From Pseudomonas sp. GM48 (GTDB lineage Bacteria > Pseudomonadota > Gammaproteobacteria > Pseudomonadales > Pseudomonadaceae): a stretch of DNA of 64,000 bases. Where the stretch lies: NCBI RefSeq assembly GCF_000282335.1, contig NZ_AKJM01000041.1, positions 1-64,000 of the forward strand, written 5' to 3'. The notes under the pieces were generated by a model. It ran no database searches. It had not been told where the DNA came from and saw only the letters and a list, made by a program, of their open reading frames with translations. The stretch's first letter is position 1. Each line of letters starts with the position of its first letter. Of the stretch, positions 1-11,930 are shown piece after piece. The position numbers and the translations under genes are program-made.

Positions 1-1
1 C

Positions 2-1807
2 GCGCTGTGGCTGGTCAGCCAGCCGCAATTGCCGGCCTGGCAGCTGGCCTTTGGCGCGCTGGTCATGGGCGCCGGCATCAGCGCGATGCACTACACCGGT
101 ATGGCTGCCATGCGCATGCAACCGGGTATCGACTACGACCCGACGCTGTTCGGTACTTCGCTGGTCATTGCTGTCGGTGCTTCGGGCGCGGCATTGTGGA
201 TCGCTTTCCGTTTGCGCCAACACACACCTTATGTCCGCCTGATCCGTGGCGGTGCCGCTGTGATCATGGGCATCGCCATCGTCGGCATGCACTACACCGC
301 AATGGCCGCCGCACGCTTTGCCGATGGCAGCTTTTGCGGCGCAGCGGTCGATGGGTTGAGCGGCAAGGGCCTGGACAACCTGGTGCTGATTACCACGTTG
401 GCGGTGCTGAGCATCGCCTTGCTGACCTCGATCCTCGATGCACGCCTGGAGGCGCGCACCGCGAGCCTGGCCCTGTCTCTGACCGAGGCCAACCGTGAAC
501 TGACCCAACTGGCCCTGCACGACACCCTCACCGGGCTGCCGAACCGGATGTTACTCGCCGATCGAATCGATCAGGCTATGTCGCGGGTCTGCGAAGAGGG
601 TGGTTGCTTTGCCCTGATGTTCATTGATCTGGACGGCTTCAAGCCGGTCAACGATGCCTTTGGCCACCACATGGGTGATCTGTTGTTGCGCGAAGTGGCC
701 TTGCGCCTGCGCGAAGAATTGCGCAGCCAGGACACCCTGGCGCGGATCGGCGGTGACGAGTTCGTGTTGCTGGTGCAGTTGAACGATCAGATCGACGCCT
801 TGAACCTCGCGGCCCGTCAGGTCGAGTTGATCGCGGGTGCGTTTCGGGTTGCCGAACATGATTTGCATATTTCTGCCAGCGTCGGCATCGCGCTCTACCC
901 GGGAAACGGGCAGTCTGCCCATGAATTGCTGATGAACGCCGACGCGGCGATGTATCACGCCAAGGGCGCGGGCAAAAACGGCTACAGCTTTTTCGATGCC
1001 TCGATGAACAGCAACGCCCGCAAACAGCTGCAATTGCTGCAGGACCTGCGCAATGCCGTGGAACATCAGGAATTCAGCCTGTATTACCAGCCCAAGTTCG
1101 ATGCCGCCAATGGTCGCCCGGTAGGCGCCGAGGCCTTGTTGCGCTGGGAGCACCCGACCCAAGGGATGCTGTTGCCGGACAAATTCATCGAACTGGCGGA
1201 AAAAACCGGGTTGATCATTCCGATCGGCGAGTGGGTGCTCAACGAAGCCTGCCGCCAGATGCGCGAGTGGTACGTGCAGGGCTACACCGATTGGCGCATC
1301 GCAGTGAACCTTTCGGCCATCCAGTTCTGTCATTCCGGGTTGGTCCAGAGCGTCGCCAAGGCCTTGGCGGCTCATCACCTGCCGGCCAACAGCCTGACCC
1401 TGGAAATCACGGAAACCACCGCCATGAGCGATGCCGATGCGAGCATGAGGGTGCTTCAGGAGCTGTCGGACATGGGCGTCGACCTGTCCATCGATGATTT
1501 TGGCACTGGCTATTCGAGTCTGATGTACCTCAAGCGCTTGCCGGCGAACGAGCTGAAGATCGACCGCGGTTTTGTCCGGGACCTGGAGCGTGACAGCGAT
1601 GACGCCGCCATCGTATCGGCCATCGTCGCCCTCGGCCAGGCGCTGGGGTTGCGCATCGTTGCCGAGGGTGTCGAGACGGGTGTACAGCAGGACTTCCTGA
1701 CACAACTCGGTTGCGATTCGTTGCAGGGTTACCTGCTGGGGCATCCGCTGCCGGCCGAAGGTTTCATGATGGAAATTCATCGCGGCGAGCAATTGGTCGC
1801 CAGTTGA
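2..1807 (+). CDS. MHYT-GGDEF-EAL c-di-GMP signalling protein (5' partial)
   Basis: The reading frame is open from the left window edge, so the N-terminus is missing; about 601 residues are visible. Two MHYT motifs (visible residues about 30 and 96) lie in membrane helices, as in the seven-helix MHYT sensor that is thought to bind a diatomic gas through copper. A GGDEF domain follows with an intact GGDEF motif (about 250-254) and an RxxD inhibitory site (RSQD, about 241-244). An EAL domain comes next with intact EALLR (about 377) and DDFGTGYSS motifs. Both catalytic signatures are preserved, so the protein could make and degrade c-di-GMP; which activity dominates cannot be read from sequence. 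It is membrane-bound. Confidence 0.93.
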   Translation, partial: ALWLVSQPQLPAWQLAFGALVMGAGISAMHYTGMAAMRMQPGIDYDPTLFGTSLVIAVGASGAALWIAFRLRQHTPYVRLIRGGAAVIMGIAIVGMHYTAMAAARFADGSFCGAAVDGLSGKGLDNLVLITTLAVLSIALLTSILDARLEARTASLALSLTEANRELTQLALHDTLTGLPNRMLLADRIDQAMSRVCEEGGCFALMFIDLDGFKPVNDAFGHHMGDLLLREVALRLREELRSQDTLARIGGDEFVLLVQLNDQIDALNLAARQVELIAGAFRVAEHDLHISASVGIALYPGNGQSAHELLMNADAAMYHAKGAGKNGYSFFDASMNSNARKQLQLLQDLRNAVEHQEFSLYYQPKFDAANGRPVGAEALLRWEHPTQGMLLPDKFIELAEKTGLIIPIGEWVLNEACRQMREWYVQGYTDWRIAVNLSAIQFCHSGLVQSVAKALAAHHLPANSLTLEITETTAMSDADASMRVLQELSDMGVDLSIDDFGTGYSSLMYLKRLPANELKIDRGFVRDLERDSDDAAIVSAIVALGQALGLRIVAEGVETGVQQDFLTQLGCDSLQGYLLGHPLPAEGFMMEIHRGEQLVAS

Positions 1808-1810
1808 CCT

Positions 1811-1925
1811 GTGGCGAGGGAGCTTGCTCCCGCTGGGTCGCAAAGCGGCCCCCGCTTTTCAGCCTACAGCGCCAACTGAAATCCCGACTGCTTCGCAGCT
1901 GAACGGGAGCAAGCTCCCTCGCCAC
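1811..1925. repeat. REP-type inverted repeat pair (family A)
   Basis: The arms GTGGCGAGGGAGCTTGCTCC (1811-1830) and its complement (about 1905-1925) flank a spacer of about 75 bp. The same arms recur at 4354-4461 and 8421-8538. This is a pseudomonad REP/BIME-like element between two genes. Confidence 0.85.
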
Positions 1926-2011
1926 AAAGCGCTGCCGAATTCATGCAAAAACCATCATTGGCGGTTATTCTTGGCCCCGACCGCTTTAGCTTTGATTGGG
2001 GGAAAGCTCGC

Positions 2012-2758
2012 ATGGACAAAGTCATCGTCATCACCGGCGGCAGCCGCGGCATTGGAGCCGCCACCGCTCTGTTGGCCGCCGCGCAGGGCTATCGGATCTG
2101 CATCAACTACCAGGCTGACGATAAGGCCGCACTCAGCGTGCTGGAACAAGTCCGTGCGCTCGGTGCGCAAGCCATTGCGGTACGGGCCGACGTCAGCATC
2201 GAAGACGAAGTCATCGCGCTGTTCAATCGGGTAGACAGTGAACTGGGGCGGGTCACCGCGCTGGTGAACAACGCCGGCACCGTCGGGCAAAAGTCCCGGG
2301 TCGACGAAATGTCCGAATTCCGTATTCTCAAAATCATGAAAACCAACGTCCTGGCGCCGATCCTCTGCGCCAAGCACGCGATCCTGCGCATGTCGCCCAA
2401 GCACGGCGGGCAGGGCGGCAGTATCGTCAACGTGTCCTCGGTGGCAGCACGCTTGGGCGCGCCCAACGAGTACGTCGACTACGCCGCCTCCAAAGGCGCG
2501 CTCGACACCTTCACCATCGGCCTGTCCAAGGAAGTGGCGGGCGAGGGGATTCGCGTCAACGCCGTGCGTCCCGGCTACATCTACACCGATTTCCATGCCC
2601 TGAGCGGCGATCCGGATCGGGTCAGCAAGCTTGAATCGGCAATTCCGATGGCCCGCGGTGGGCGGCCGGATGAAGTTGCAGAGGCGATTGTCTGGTTGTT
2701 GTCGGACAAGGCTTCTTATGCGACGGGGACTTTCGTCGATCTTGGCGGTGGGCGTTGA
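2012..2758 (+). CDS. SDR family NAD(P)-dependent oxidoreductase
   Basis: A 248-residue short-chain dehydrogenase/reductase. The Rossmann cofactor motif TGGSRGIG is at residues 8-15, NNAG at 86-89, the catalytic serine lies in NVSSVA near 143, and the catalytic YAASK places Tyr157 and Lys161. This is the classical SDR length and motif spacing. The start at 2012 was chosen because GGGGGAAAG lies just upstream and the Rossmann strand begins at once; an in-frame ATG at 1943 would add 23 residues unlike SDR N-termini. The gene stands alone between two REP pairs. The substrate is unknown; glucose/3-oxoacyl-type reductases are the nearest general class. Confidence 0.9.
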   Translation: MDKVIVITGGSRGIGAATALLAAAQGYRICINYQADDKAALSVLEQVRALGAQAIAVRADVSIEDEVIALFNRVDSELGRVTALVNNAGTVGQKSRVDEMSEFRILKIMKTNVLAPILCAKHAILRMSPKHGGQGGSIVNVSSVAARLGAPNEYVDYAASKGALDTFTIGLSKEVAGEGIRVNAVRPGYIYTDFHALSGDPDRVSKLESAIPMARGGRPDEVAEAIVWLLSDKASYATGTFVDLGGGR

Positions 2759-2787
2759 TCTGAGGTTTGCGTTGTCAGTGCTGGCCT

Positions 2788-2882
2788 CTTCGCGGGCAAG
2801 CCCGCTCCCACAGGGTTTCCTGGTGTACGCAAAGTCTGTTTACACCGGAAATACCTGGTGGGAGCGGGCTTGCTCGCGAAGG
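2788..2882. repeat. REP-type inverted repeat pair (family B)
   Basis: CTTCGCGGGCAAGCCCGCTCCCACAG-type arm at 2788 and its complement GGGAGCGGGCTTGCTCGCGAAG ending at 2882, with about 45 bp between. The same family occurs at 23061, 34847, 36113 and 37636. Confidence 0.85.
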
Positions 2883-2907
2883 CGATAGTGCAGGCAATAT
2901 CTAACCC

Positions 2908-4317
2908 TTAAAACGACCGCACAATCCGCCCCAACGTCTCCATCGCCTGCTCCGCAGCCTCGTCCCACGGGCTCCCGTAATTCAACCGAATACAATTCCT
3001 GAACCGCTGCGCCGGTGAAAAAATCGGCCCCGGCGCAATACTGATGCCCTGCGCCAACGCCATCTGAAACAACTTCAATGAATCCATCTGCTCTGGCAAT
3101 TCCAGCCACAAAAAGTACCCGCCTGCCGGTTGGCTGACCCGCGTCTGTGCCGGGAAATACCGGGCGATGGCGGCGAGCATGGCGCTTTGCTGGTCTTCCA
3201 GCGCGTGGCGCAATTTGCGCAGATGGCGGTCGTAGCCCCCGTGTTGCAGGTAATCGGCGATGGCTGCCTGGGCCGGCATCGACGCGCACAGCGAGGTCAT
3301 GAGTTTCAGCCGTTCGATTTTTTGCGCATAGCGACCGGCAGCCACCCAGCCGATGCGGTAGCCGGGAGCGAGGCTTTTGGCGAACGAGCCGCAGTGCATC
3401 ACCAGGCCTTCGGTATCGAATGCCTTGGCCGGTTTCGGTGCTTGTTGACCGTAATACAGTTCGGCGTAGACATCGTCTTCGATCAGCGGTACCTGATGGC
3501 GGCGCAATAATTCCACAAGCTGCTGTTTCTTTGCCTCGGGCATGGTTGCGCCCATGGGGTTCTGGAAGCTGGTCATGCACCAGCAGGCCTTGATCGGGTG
3601 GCGTTCCAGGGTTTGCGCCAGTACGCCAAGGTCGATGCCATCGCGCGGATGCACGGGGATTTCCACGGCTTTGAGCTTCAGGCGTTCGAGCACTTGCAGG
3701 CAGGCGTAGAACGCCGGGGCTTCGATGGCCACCAGATCGCCCGGTTCAGTGACTGCTTGCAGGCACAGGTTCAGCGCTTCCAGGGCGCCGTTGGTGATCA
3801 GCAGTTCTTCCATCGGAAGCATCAGCCCGCCGACCATGTAGCGCAGGGCGATTTGCCGGCGCAACTGCGGGTTGCCGGGTGACATGTCGGTGACGACCAT
3901 GCGCGGGTCCATCTCACGGGTGGCGCTGGCCAGGGAACGGGACAAACGTTGCAGGGGAAACAGCGTTGGGCTGGGGAACGCCGAGCCGAAGGGCACGGTG
4001 TTCGGGTCTTTGATCGAGTCGAGCACCGAGAACACCAGTTCGCTGACATCGACTTCGGTGGACTCGTTGACCTGATGGCTGATTTCCGGCTCGGAAAACG
4101 GCCGTGGTGCATGGGCGTTGACGAAGTAGCCGGAGCGCGGACGGGCGCGGATCAGTCCACGACGTTCCAGCAGATAGTAGGCCTGGAACACTGTCGACGG
4201 GCTGACCCCGTAGGTCTGGCTGGCGTAGCGCACCGACGGCACACGCTGGCCCGGGCCGAGGACGCCGGAGCGGATCAGTTCTGCGATGTCGTCGGCGAAT
4301 TTTTCGTAGCGTTTCAT
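2908..4317 (-). CDS. MocR-family transcriptional regulator (GntR HTH fused to aminotransferase-like domain)
   Basis: A 469-residue protein. Residues 1-70 are a GntR winged helix-turn-helix (VPSVRYASQTYGVSPSTV). A linker leads to a fold-type I aminotransferase-like domain (about 95-465) with the PLP-binding lysine at about 314 in SFAKSLAPGYRIGW. Proteins of this MocR architecture use PLP as a sensor and usually control vitamin B6, GABA, taurine or amino-acid genes. The target is not evident: the neighbours are an SDR gene and ccoG, and no divergent partner shares its promoter. MocR regulators are cytoplasmic DNA-binding dimers. Confidence 0.9.
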   Translation of the reverse strand: MKRYEKFADDIAELIRSGVLGPGQRVPSVRYASQTYGVSPSTVFQAYYLLERRGLIRARPRSGYFVNAHAPRPFSEPEISHQVNESTEVDVSELVFSVLDSIKDPNTVPFGSAFPSPTLFPLQRLSRSLASATREMDPRMVVTDMSPGNPQLRRQIALRYMVGGLMLPMEELLITNGALEALNLCLQAVTEPGDLVAIEAPAFYACLQVLERLKLKAVEIPVHPRDGIDLGVLAQTLERHPIKACWCMTSFQNPMGATMPEAKKQQLVELLRRHQVPLIEDDVYAELYYGQQAPKPAKAFDTEGLVMHCGSFAKSLAPGYRIGWVAAGRYAQKIERLKLMTSLCASMPAQAAIADYLQHGGYDRHLRKLRHALEDQQSAMLAAIARYFPAQTRVSQPAGGYFLWLELPEQMDSLKLFQMALAQGISIAPGPIFSPAQRFRNCIRLNYGSPWDEAAEQAMETLGRIVRSF

Positions 4318-4353
4318 CGGTATCCCGTCATGGAACTCATTCGATCAGATTTT

Positions 4354-4461
4354 GTGGCGAGGGGGCTTGCCTGTGGCGAGGGAGCTTGCTCCCGCTGGAC
4401 TGCGCAGCAGTCCCATTTTGGGGCCGCTTCGCGACCCAACGGGAGCAAGCTCCCTCGCCAC
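4354..4461. repeat. REP-type inverted repeat (family A) with partial tandem duplication of one arm
   Basis: The arm GTGGCGAGGGAGCTTGCTCCCG begins at 4373 and its complement ends at 4461. A shortened copy of the same arm (GTGGCGAGGGGGCTTGCC, 4354-4371) sits directly before it, so one REP end has been partly duplicated. Confidence 0.8.
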
Positions 4462-4517
4462 GGTGGATTGCGTTGCCAAAACAGGAGCGCATTTCACAAG
4501 GACCGCAGTCTAAGGGA

Positions 4518-5930
4518 TCAGCGATTCATCGGCGCAACAAACCGGCTCTTCGCCACGCTATAGACGCCAGGCTCATCGCTGTCGACCACCTTGAAACTGA
4601 TGCTCTGCGAACTGCTGGCCGGACGTTCCGTGAGCATCGCCACCGACACCGGCACATCGATAATCTCGCCCGGCGCCAGGCTCAACACGGCCTTGCCCTG
4701 CAACTCGAAATCATCGGCATCGACCAGGCTCAATTGATAGTCCTGACGCTGCTGGGTCTTGTTGATGACCTTCAGACTGTAGATGTTTTCGATCTGCCCC
4801 TGGCTGTTCTCGCGGAACAGGCCCCGGTCCTTGCTGACGTCGAGCGACACCATCGGCCGTTCCACCAGGGCCACTACCAGCGCGGCGATCATCACCAGCA
4901 ATACGGCGGTGTAACCGATCAGGCGTGGGCGCAGCAGGTGAGTCTTGCCTCCTTGCAATTGGTGTTCAGAGGTGTAGCTGATCAGTCCCCGGGCGTAGCC
5001 CATTTTGTCCATGATCGAGTCGCAGGCGTCGATGCACGCGGCGCAACCGATGCATTCCATCTGCAAGCCATCGCGGATGTCGATGCCGGTCGGGCAGACC
5101 TGTACGCAGAGCTGGCAATCGATGCAATCGCCCAGGCCGACTTCGGCGGGTTTGACTTCGCGTTTGCGCGGGCCACGGTTTTCGCCCCGGGCCACGTCGT
5201 AGGAAATGGTCAGGGTGTCTTTATCGAACATCACGCTCTGGAACCGCGCATAGGGGCACATGTGCATGCACACCGCTTCACGCAGCCAACCGGCATTGAT
5301 GTACGTGGCACCGGTAAAAAACAGCACCCAGAACAGGCTGACGCCGCTCATTTGCAAGGTCAGCAGCTCTTCGGCCAACGGCCGGATCGGCGTGAAGTAG
5401 CCGACGAAGGTCAGGCCGGTCAGCAGGCTGATGGCCAGCCACAAGGTGTGCTTGGCCGCGCGCCGCATCAGTTTGTTCAGGCCCCATGGCGCGGCTTGCA
5501 ATTTGATCCGCTGGTTGCGTTCACCTTCGGTGATCTTTTCGCACCACATGAAGATCCAGGTCCACGAACTTTGCGGGCAGGTGTAGCCGCACCAGACCCG
5601 GCCCGCGAACACGGTGATCGCAAACAGGCCGAACGCGGCAATGATCAACAGTGCCGAGAGCAGGATGAAGTCCTGCGGCCAGAAGGTCGCGCCGAAGATA
5701 TGGAACTTGCTCTCGGAAAGATCCCAGAGCACCGCCTGGCGGCCGCCCCAGTTTAGCCACACGGTGCCGAAAAACAACAAAAACAGAAAACCCGCGCCGC
5801 TGATCCGCAGGTTGCGGAACAACCCGGTGAAGCTGCGGGTGTGGATCAGGTTGTCGCTGGACTTGGCCTTCGTCTTTAAACGCGAAGGTTCGAATGTTTC
5901 AACGGTTCGGACGGGGATTCTCTCGCTCAT
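4518..5930 (-). CDS. ccoG: Cytochrome c oxidase accessory protein CcoG (FixG/RdxA family)
   Basis: A 470-residue polytopic iron-sulfur protein. Two ferredoxin-type [4Fe-4S] motifs are visible, CIDCQLCVQVCPTG and CIGCAACIDAC. CGYTCPQSSW and CMHMCPY are further Cys motifs next to membrane helices. The C-terminus carries an Ig-like FixG domain. CcoG acts in maturation of cbb3 oxidase, probably in copper reduction. The start at 5930 (MSERIP) matches the family N-terminus; an in-frame ATG at 5954 has no ribosome site. Its usual partners (ccoNOQP, ccoHIS) are not next to it, so this is an isolated copy, possibly a paralogue of one in the main cco cluster. An ANR/FNR-like box lies about 180 bp upstream. 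Confidence 0.93.
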   Translation of the reverse strand: MSERIPVRTVETFEPSRLKTKAKSSDNLIHTRSFTGLFRNLRISGAGFLFLLFFGTVWLNWGGRQAVLWDLSESKFHIFGATFWPQDFILLSALLIIAAFGLFAITVFAGRVWCGYTCPQSSWTWIFMWCEKITEGERNQRIKLQAAPWGLNKLMRRAAKHTLWLAISLLTGLTFVGYFTPIRPLAEELLTLQMSGVSLFWVLFFTGATYINAGWLREAVCMHMCPYARFQSVMFDKDTLTISYDVARGENRGPRKREVKPAEVGLGDCIDCQLCVQVCPTGIDIRDGLQMECIGCAACIDACDSIMDKMGYARGLISYTSEHQLQGGKTHLLRPRLIGYTAVLLVMIAALVVALVERPMVSLDVSKDRGLFRENSQGQIENIYSLKVINKTQQRQDYQLSLVDADDFELQGKAVLSLAPGEIIDVPVSVAMLTERPASSSQSISFKVVDSDEPGVYSVAKSRFVAPMNR

Positions 5931-6406
5931 GGTCTTTCGCTCATCAGCCTCCATCAGGCATGAGCACTATGAGCGGCAATCTGTTTGCATAACAGACTCA
6001 GGTATTGCATTAAAAAGCGGATCAGATGGCGCTGTTCGCACAGCGTGCGACAAGTTGAAGCACCCGCCGTAGTTACGCACAAACACCTATCCGGAACAGC
6101 TATGGCGGAGGTTGATCAATGTCAGTCAAATCACCGAATCACTGTCGGTGCCTTCAAGTGTCGGCGTCACGGCCGGGAATCTATTGTTCATTGTTCAAGC
6201 TTACGGTGGCACATGGCGTGAGTCGTGCTTAAGTAGGTGGACTGGTTGGTTGACCGTTGCGCGAAGGACTTGATTCCTGAAATTGCTGATGAAACTTTCC
6301 CGACCGCTGTCGCTCGGAACCTAAGTGAATGTATCCCGGGGCGGATGACCCGGCGGGATGGCGACCAGACACAAGTGCGTCCATGGGGCGTTAGGAGAGA
6401 GGCTCG
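5931..6406. other. Divergent intergenic region between ccoG and glgE
   Basis: This 476-bp stretch has no credible gene. It must contain the divergent promoters of ccoG (-) and the glgE operon (+). The clearest element is an ANR/FNR-like palindrome at 6112-6125. I could not identify a convincing sigma-factor motif for glgE by eye. Confidence 0.6.
6112..6125 (-). promoter_or_regulatory. ANR/FNR-like binding site
   Basis: TTGATCAATGTCAG matches the ANR/FNR consensus TTGAT-N4-(A/G)TCAA at 9 of 10 informative bases. It is about 180 bp upstream of ccoG and 280 bp upstream of glgE. Low-oxygen control of a cbb3 accessory gene fits the known ANR regulon, so ccoG is the likelier target. The activation distance implies a long leader. 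Confidence 0.5.
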
Positions 6407-8404
6407 ATGACGGCTGATAAACCGACTGAGTTGAGCTACAACCCGCATATGCCGCTGTCGCAGGCGTTGTTGCTGCCGCGTATCGTCATAGAAAACTGCA
6501 TGCCGACCCTCGAAGGCGGACAGTTCGCGGTCAAGGCCGTGGTGGGGCAGGACGTGGTGGTGACGGCCAAGGTCTTCGCCGACGGGCATGACAAACTGGC
6601 GGTGCGAGTGCGCTGGCGGGCCGAAGACGAGGACGTCTGGCAAAACGCTGTCATGAACGATCTGGGCAATAACGGCTGGCAGGGGCAGTTCCGTGTCGAC
6701 AGCCAGGGCCGTTATCGGTTCTGTATCGAAGCCTGGATCGATCAGTTCGCCAGTTTTCGCTACGAGCTGGAAAAAAAGCATATGGCTGCCGTGCCCGTCA
6801 GCCTGGAATTGCAGGAAGGCCGGATTCATGTCCAGCAGGCCGCTGAACGCAGCGAAGGGCCACTCAGCGAGCAACTGGCGGCCTTGCACCATGAACTGTC
6901 AGGACTGCTGGAAACCGAGCAGATTGCACTGTTTCTGCACCAGCGTAGCGCCGACCTCATGGCCCGCGTCGATCATCGCGCCTACCTGAGCCTGAGCCCG
7001 GAGTATCCGGTGGATGTGGAGCGTGAGCTGGCGCAGTTCGCCAGTTGGTATGAATTGTTTCCGCGTTCGATCACCGACAGTCCCGAACGGCATGGCACCT
7101 TCAATGACGTGCATTCACGGCTGGCGATGATCCAGGACATGGGGTTCGACGTGTTGTATTTCCCGCCGATCCACCCGATCGGGCGCAGCTACCGCAAAGG
7201 CCCGAACAATTCCCTGACGGCGGGTCCTGATGATCCGGGCAGCCCCTATGCGATTGGTAGCAAGGAGGGCGGGCACGAGGCGATTCACTCGCAGTTGGGT
7301 ACCCGCGAAGACTTCCGCCGACTGGTCGCGGCCGCTGCTGCCCATGGCCTGGAAATCGCCCTGGATTTTGCCATCCAGTGTTCCCAGGACCATCCGTGGC
7401 TCAAGCAGCACCCCGGCTGGTTCAACTGGCGGCCGGACGGCACGATCAAATACGCCGAGAACCCGCCGAAGAAATACCAGGACATCGTCAACGTCGACTT
7501 CTATACCCCCGAGGCGATTCCGAGCCTGTGGCTGGAACTGCGTGACATCGTGGTGGGCTGGGTCGAGGAGGGCGTGAAGATTTTTCGCGTCGATAACCCG
7601 CACACCAAGCCGTTGCCGTTCTGGCAATGGCTGATCGCCGATGTACGGGCGTTGTACCCCGAAGTGATCTTCCTCGCCGAAGCCTTTACCACCCCGGCAA
7701 TGATGGCGCGCCTGGGCAAGGTCGGTTACTCCCAGAGCTACACCTATTTCACCTGGCGCAACACCAAGGCCGAACTGGCGAGTTATTTCACCGAACTCAA
7801 CGAATCGCCATGGCGCGAATGCTACCGGCCGAATTTTTTCGTCAATACGCCGGACATCAACCCGGCGTTCCTCCATGACTCCGGGCGTCCCGGGTTTCTC
7901 ATCCGCGCCGTGCTGGCAACCATGGGCTCGGGCCTGTGGGGCATGTACTCGGGTTTCGAGTTGTGCGAGTCGGCGCCGGTGCCGGGCAAGGAGGAATACC
8001 TCGATTCCGAGAAGTATGAGATCCGCCCGCGGGATTTCAACGCGCCGGGCAACATCATTGCCGAAATCGCCCAGCTCAACCGCATTCGCCGGCAGAACCC
8101 GGCGTTACACACGCATCTGGGCCTGAAGGTCTACAACGCCTGGAACGACAACATCCTCTACTTTGGCAAACGCAGCGTTGATGGCAGCAACTTCATTCTG
8201 GTGGCGGTCAGCCTCGATCCGCACAACGTGCAGGAAGCAAACTTCGAGTTGCCGTTGTGGGAAATGGGCTTGCCCGACAATGCCAGCACCCAGGGCGAAG
8301 ACTTGATGAATGGCCATCGCTGGACGTGGCACGGCAAGCAGCAATTCATGCGGATCGACCCGGCATACCAGCCGTTCGGGATCTGGCGCATTACCGCCTC
8401 TTGA
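6407..8404 (+). CDS. glgE: Alpha-1,4-glucan:maltose-1-phosphate maltosyltransferase GlgE
   Basis: A 665-residue GH13_3 enzyme that transfers maltosyl units from maltose-1-phosphate onto alpha-1,4-glucan and releases phosphate. The catalytic nucleophile Asp is at about 396 in FRVDNPHTKP, the acid/base Glu at about 425 in FLAEAF, and the third Asp at about 483 in VNTPDINP. The order and spacing fit characterised GlgE enzymes. An N-terminal beta domain (about 20-130) and a C-terminal beta domain (about 580-665) frame the barrel. A strong ribosome site (TAGGAGAGAGG) precedes ATG 6407. It is first in the glgE-treS/mak-glgB run, whose second gene makes its maltose-1-phosphate donor. Confidence 0.96.
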   Translation: MTADKPTELSYNPHMPLSQALLLPRIVIENCMPTLEGGQFAVKAVVGQDVVVTAKVFADGHDKLAVRVRWRAEDEDVWQNAVMNDLGNNGWQGQFRVDSQGRYRFCIEAWIDQFASFRYELEKKHMAAVPVSLELQEGRIHVQQAAERSEGPLSEQLAALHHELSGLLETEQIALFLHQRSADLMARVDHRAYLSLSPEYPVDVERELAQFASWYELFPRSITDSPERHGTFNDVHSRLAMIQDMGFDVLYFPPIHPIGRSYRKGPNNSLTAGPDDPGSPYAIGSKEGGHEAIHSQLGTREDFRRLVAAAAAHGLEIALDFAIQCSQDHPWLKQHPGWFNWRPDGTIKYAENPPKKYQDIVNVDFYTPEAIPSLWLELRDIVVGWVEEGVKIFRVDNPHTKPLPFWQWLIADVRALYPEVIFLAEAFTTPAMMARLGKVGYSQSYTYFTWRNTKAELASYFTELNESPWRECYRPNFFVNTPDINPAFLHDSGRPGFLIRAVLATMGSGLWGMYSGFELCESAPVPGKEEYLDSEKYEIRPRDFNAPGNIIAEIAQLNRIRRQNPALHTHLGLKVYNAWNDNILYFGKRSVDGSNFILVAVSLDPHNVQEANFELPLWEMGLPDNASTQGEDLMNGHRWTWHGKQQFMRIDPAYQPFGIWRITAS

Positions 8405-8420
8405 GAACACCACAACCTCT

Positions 8421-8538
8421 GTGGCGAGGGAGCTTGCTCCCGTTGGGTTGCGCAGCGACCCCGTACATTTTCAGCTACACCGCGTTCGACCGGATTGCGA
8501 CTGCTGCGCAGTCGAGCGGGAGCAAGCTCCCTCGCCAC
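8421..8538. repeat. REP-type inverted repeat pair (family A) inside the glgE-treS gap
   Basis: GTGGCGAGGGAGCTTGCTCCCG begins at 8421 and its complement ends at 8538. It lies between two genes that should be co-transcribed, so it would be present in the mRNA as a large stem. Confidence 0.85.
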
Positions 8539-8586
8539 AGAAAAATCCCGTCCTGTGGCCAAAGTTGAATTCACCAGGAGTTTCAC

Positions 8587-11928
<3,342 letters not shown>

Positions 11929-11930
11929 TC

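Noticed and set aside
551-1843. 430-codon open frame antisense to the GGDEF-EAL gene
   Set aside because: The sense frame has intact GGDEF and EAL motifs; the antisense has none.
6300-6406. AlgU-type promoter before glgE
   Set aside because: A GAAACTT-like element is present but no matching -10 at the correct spacing.
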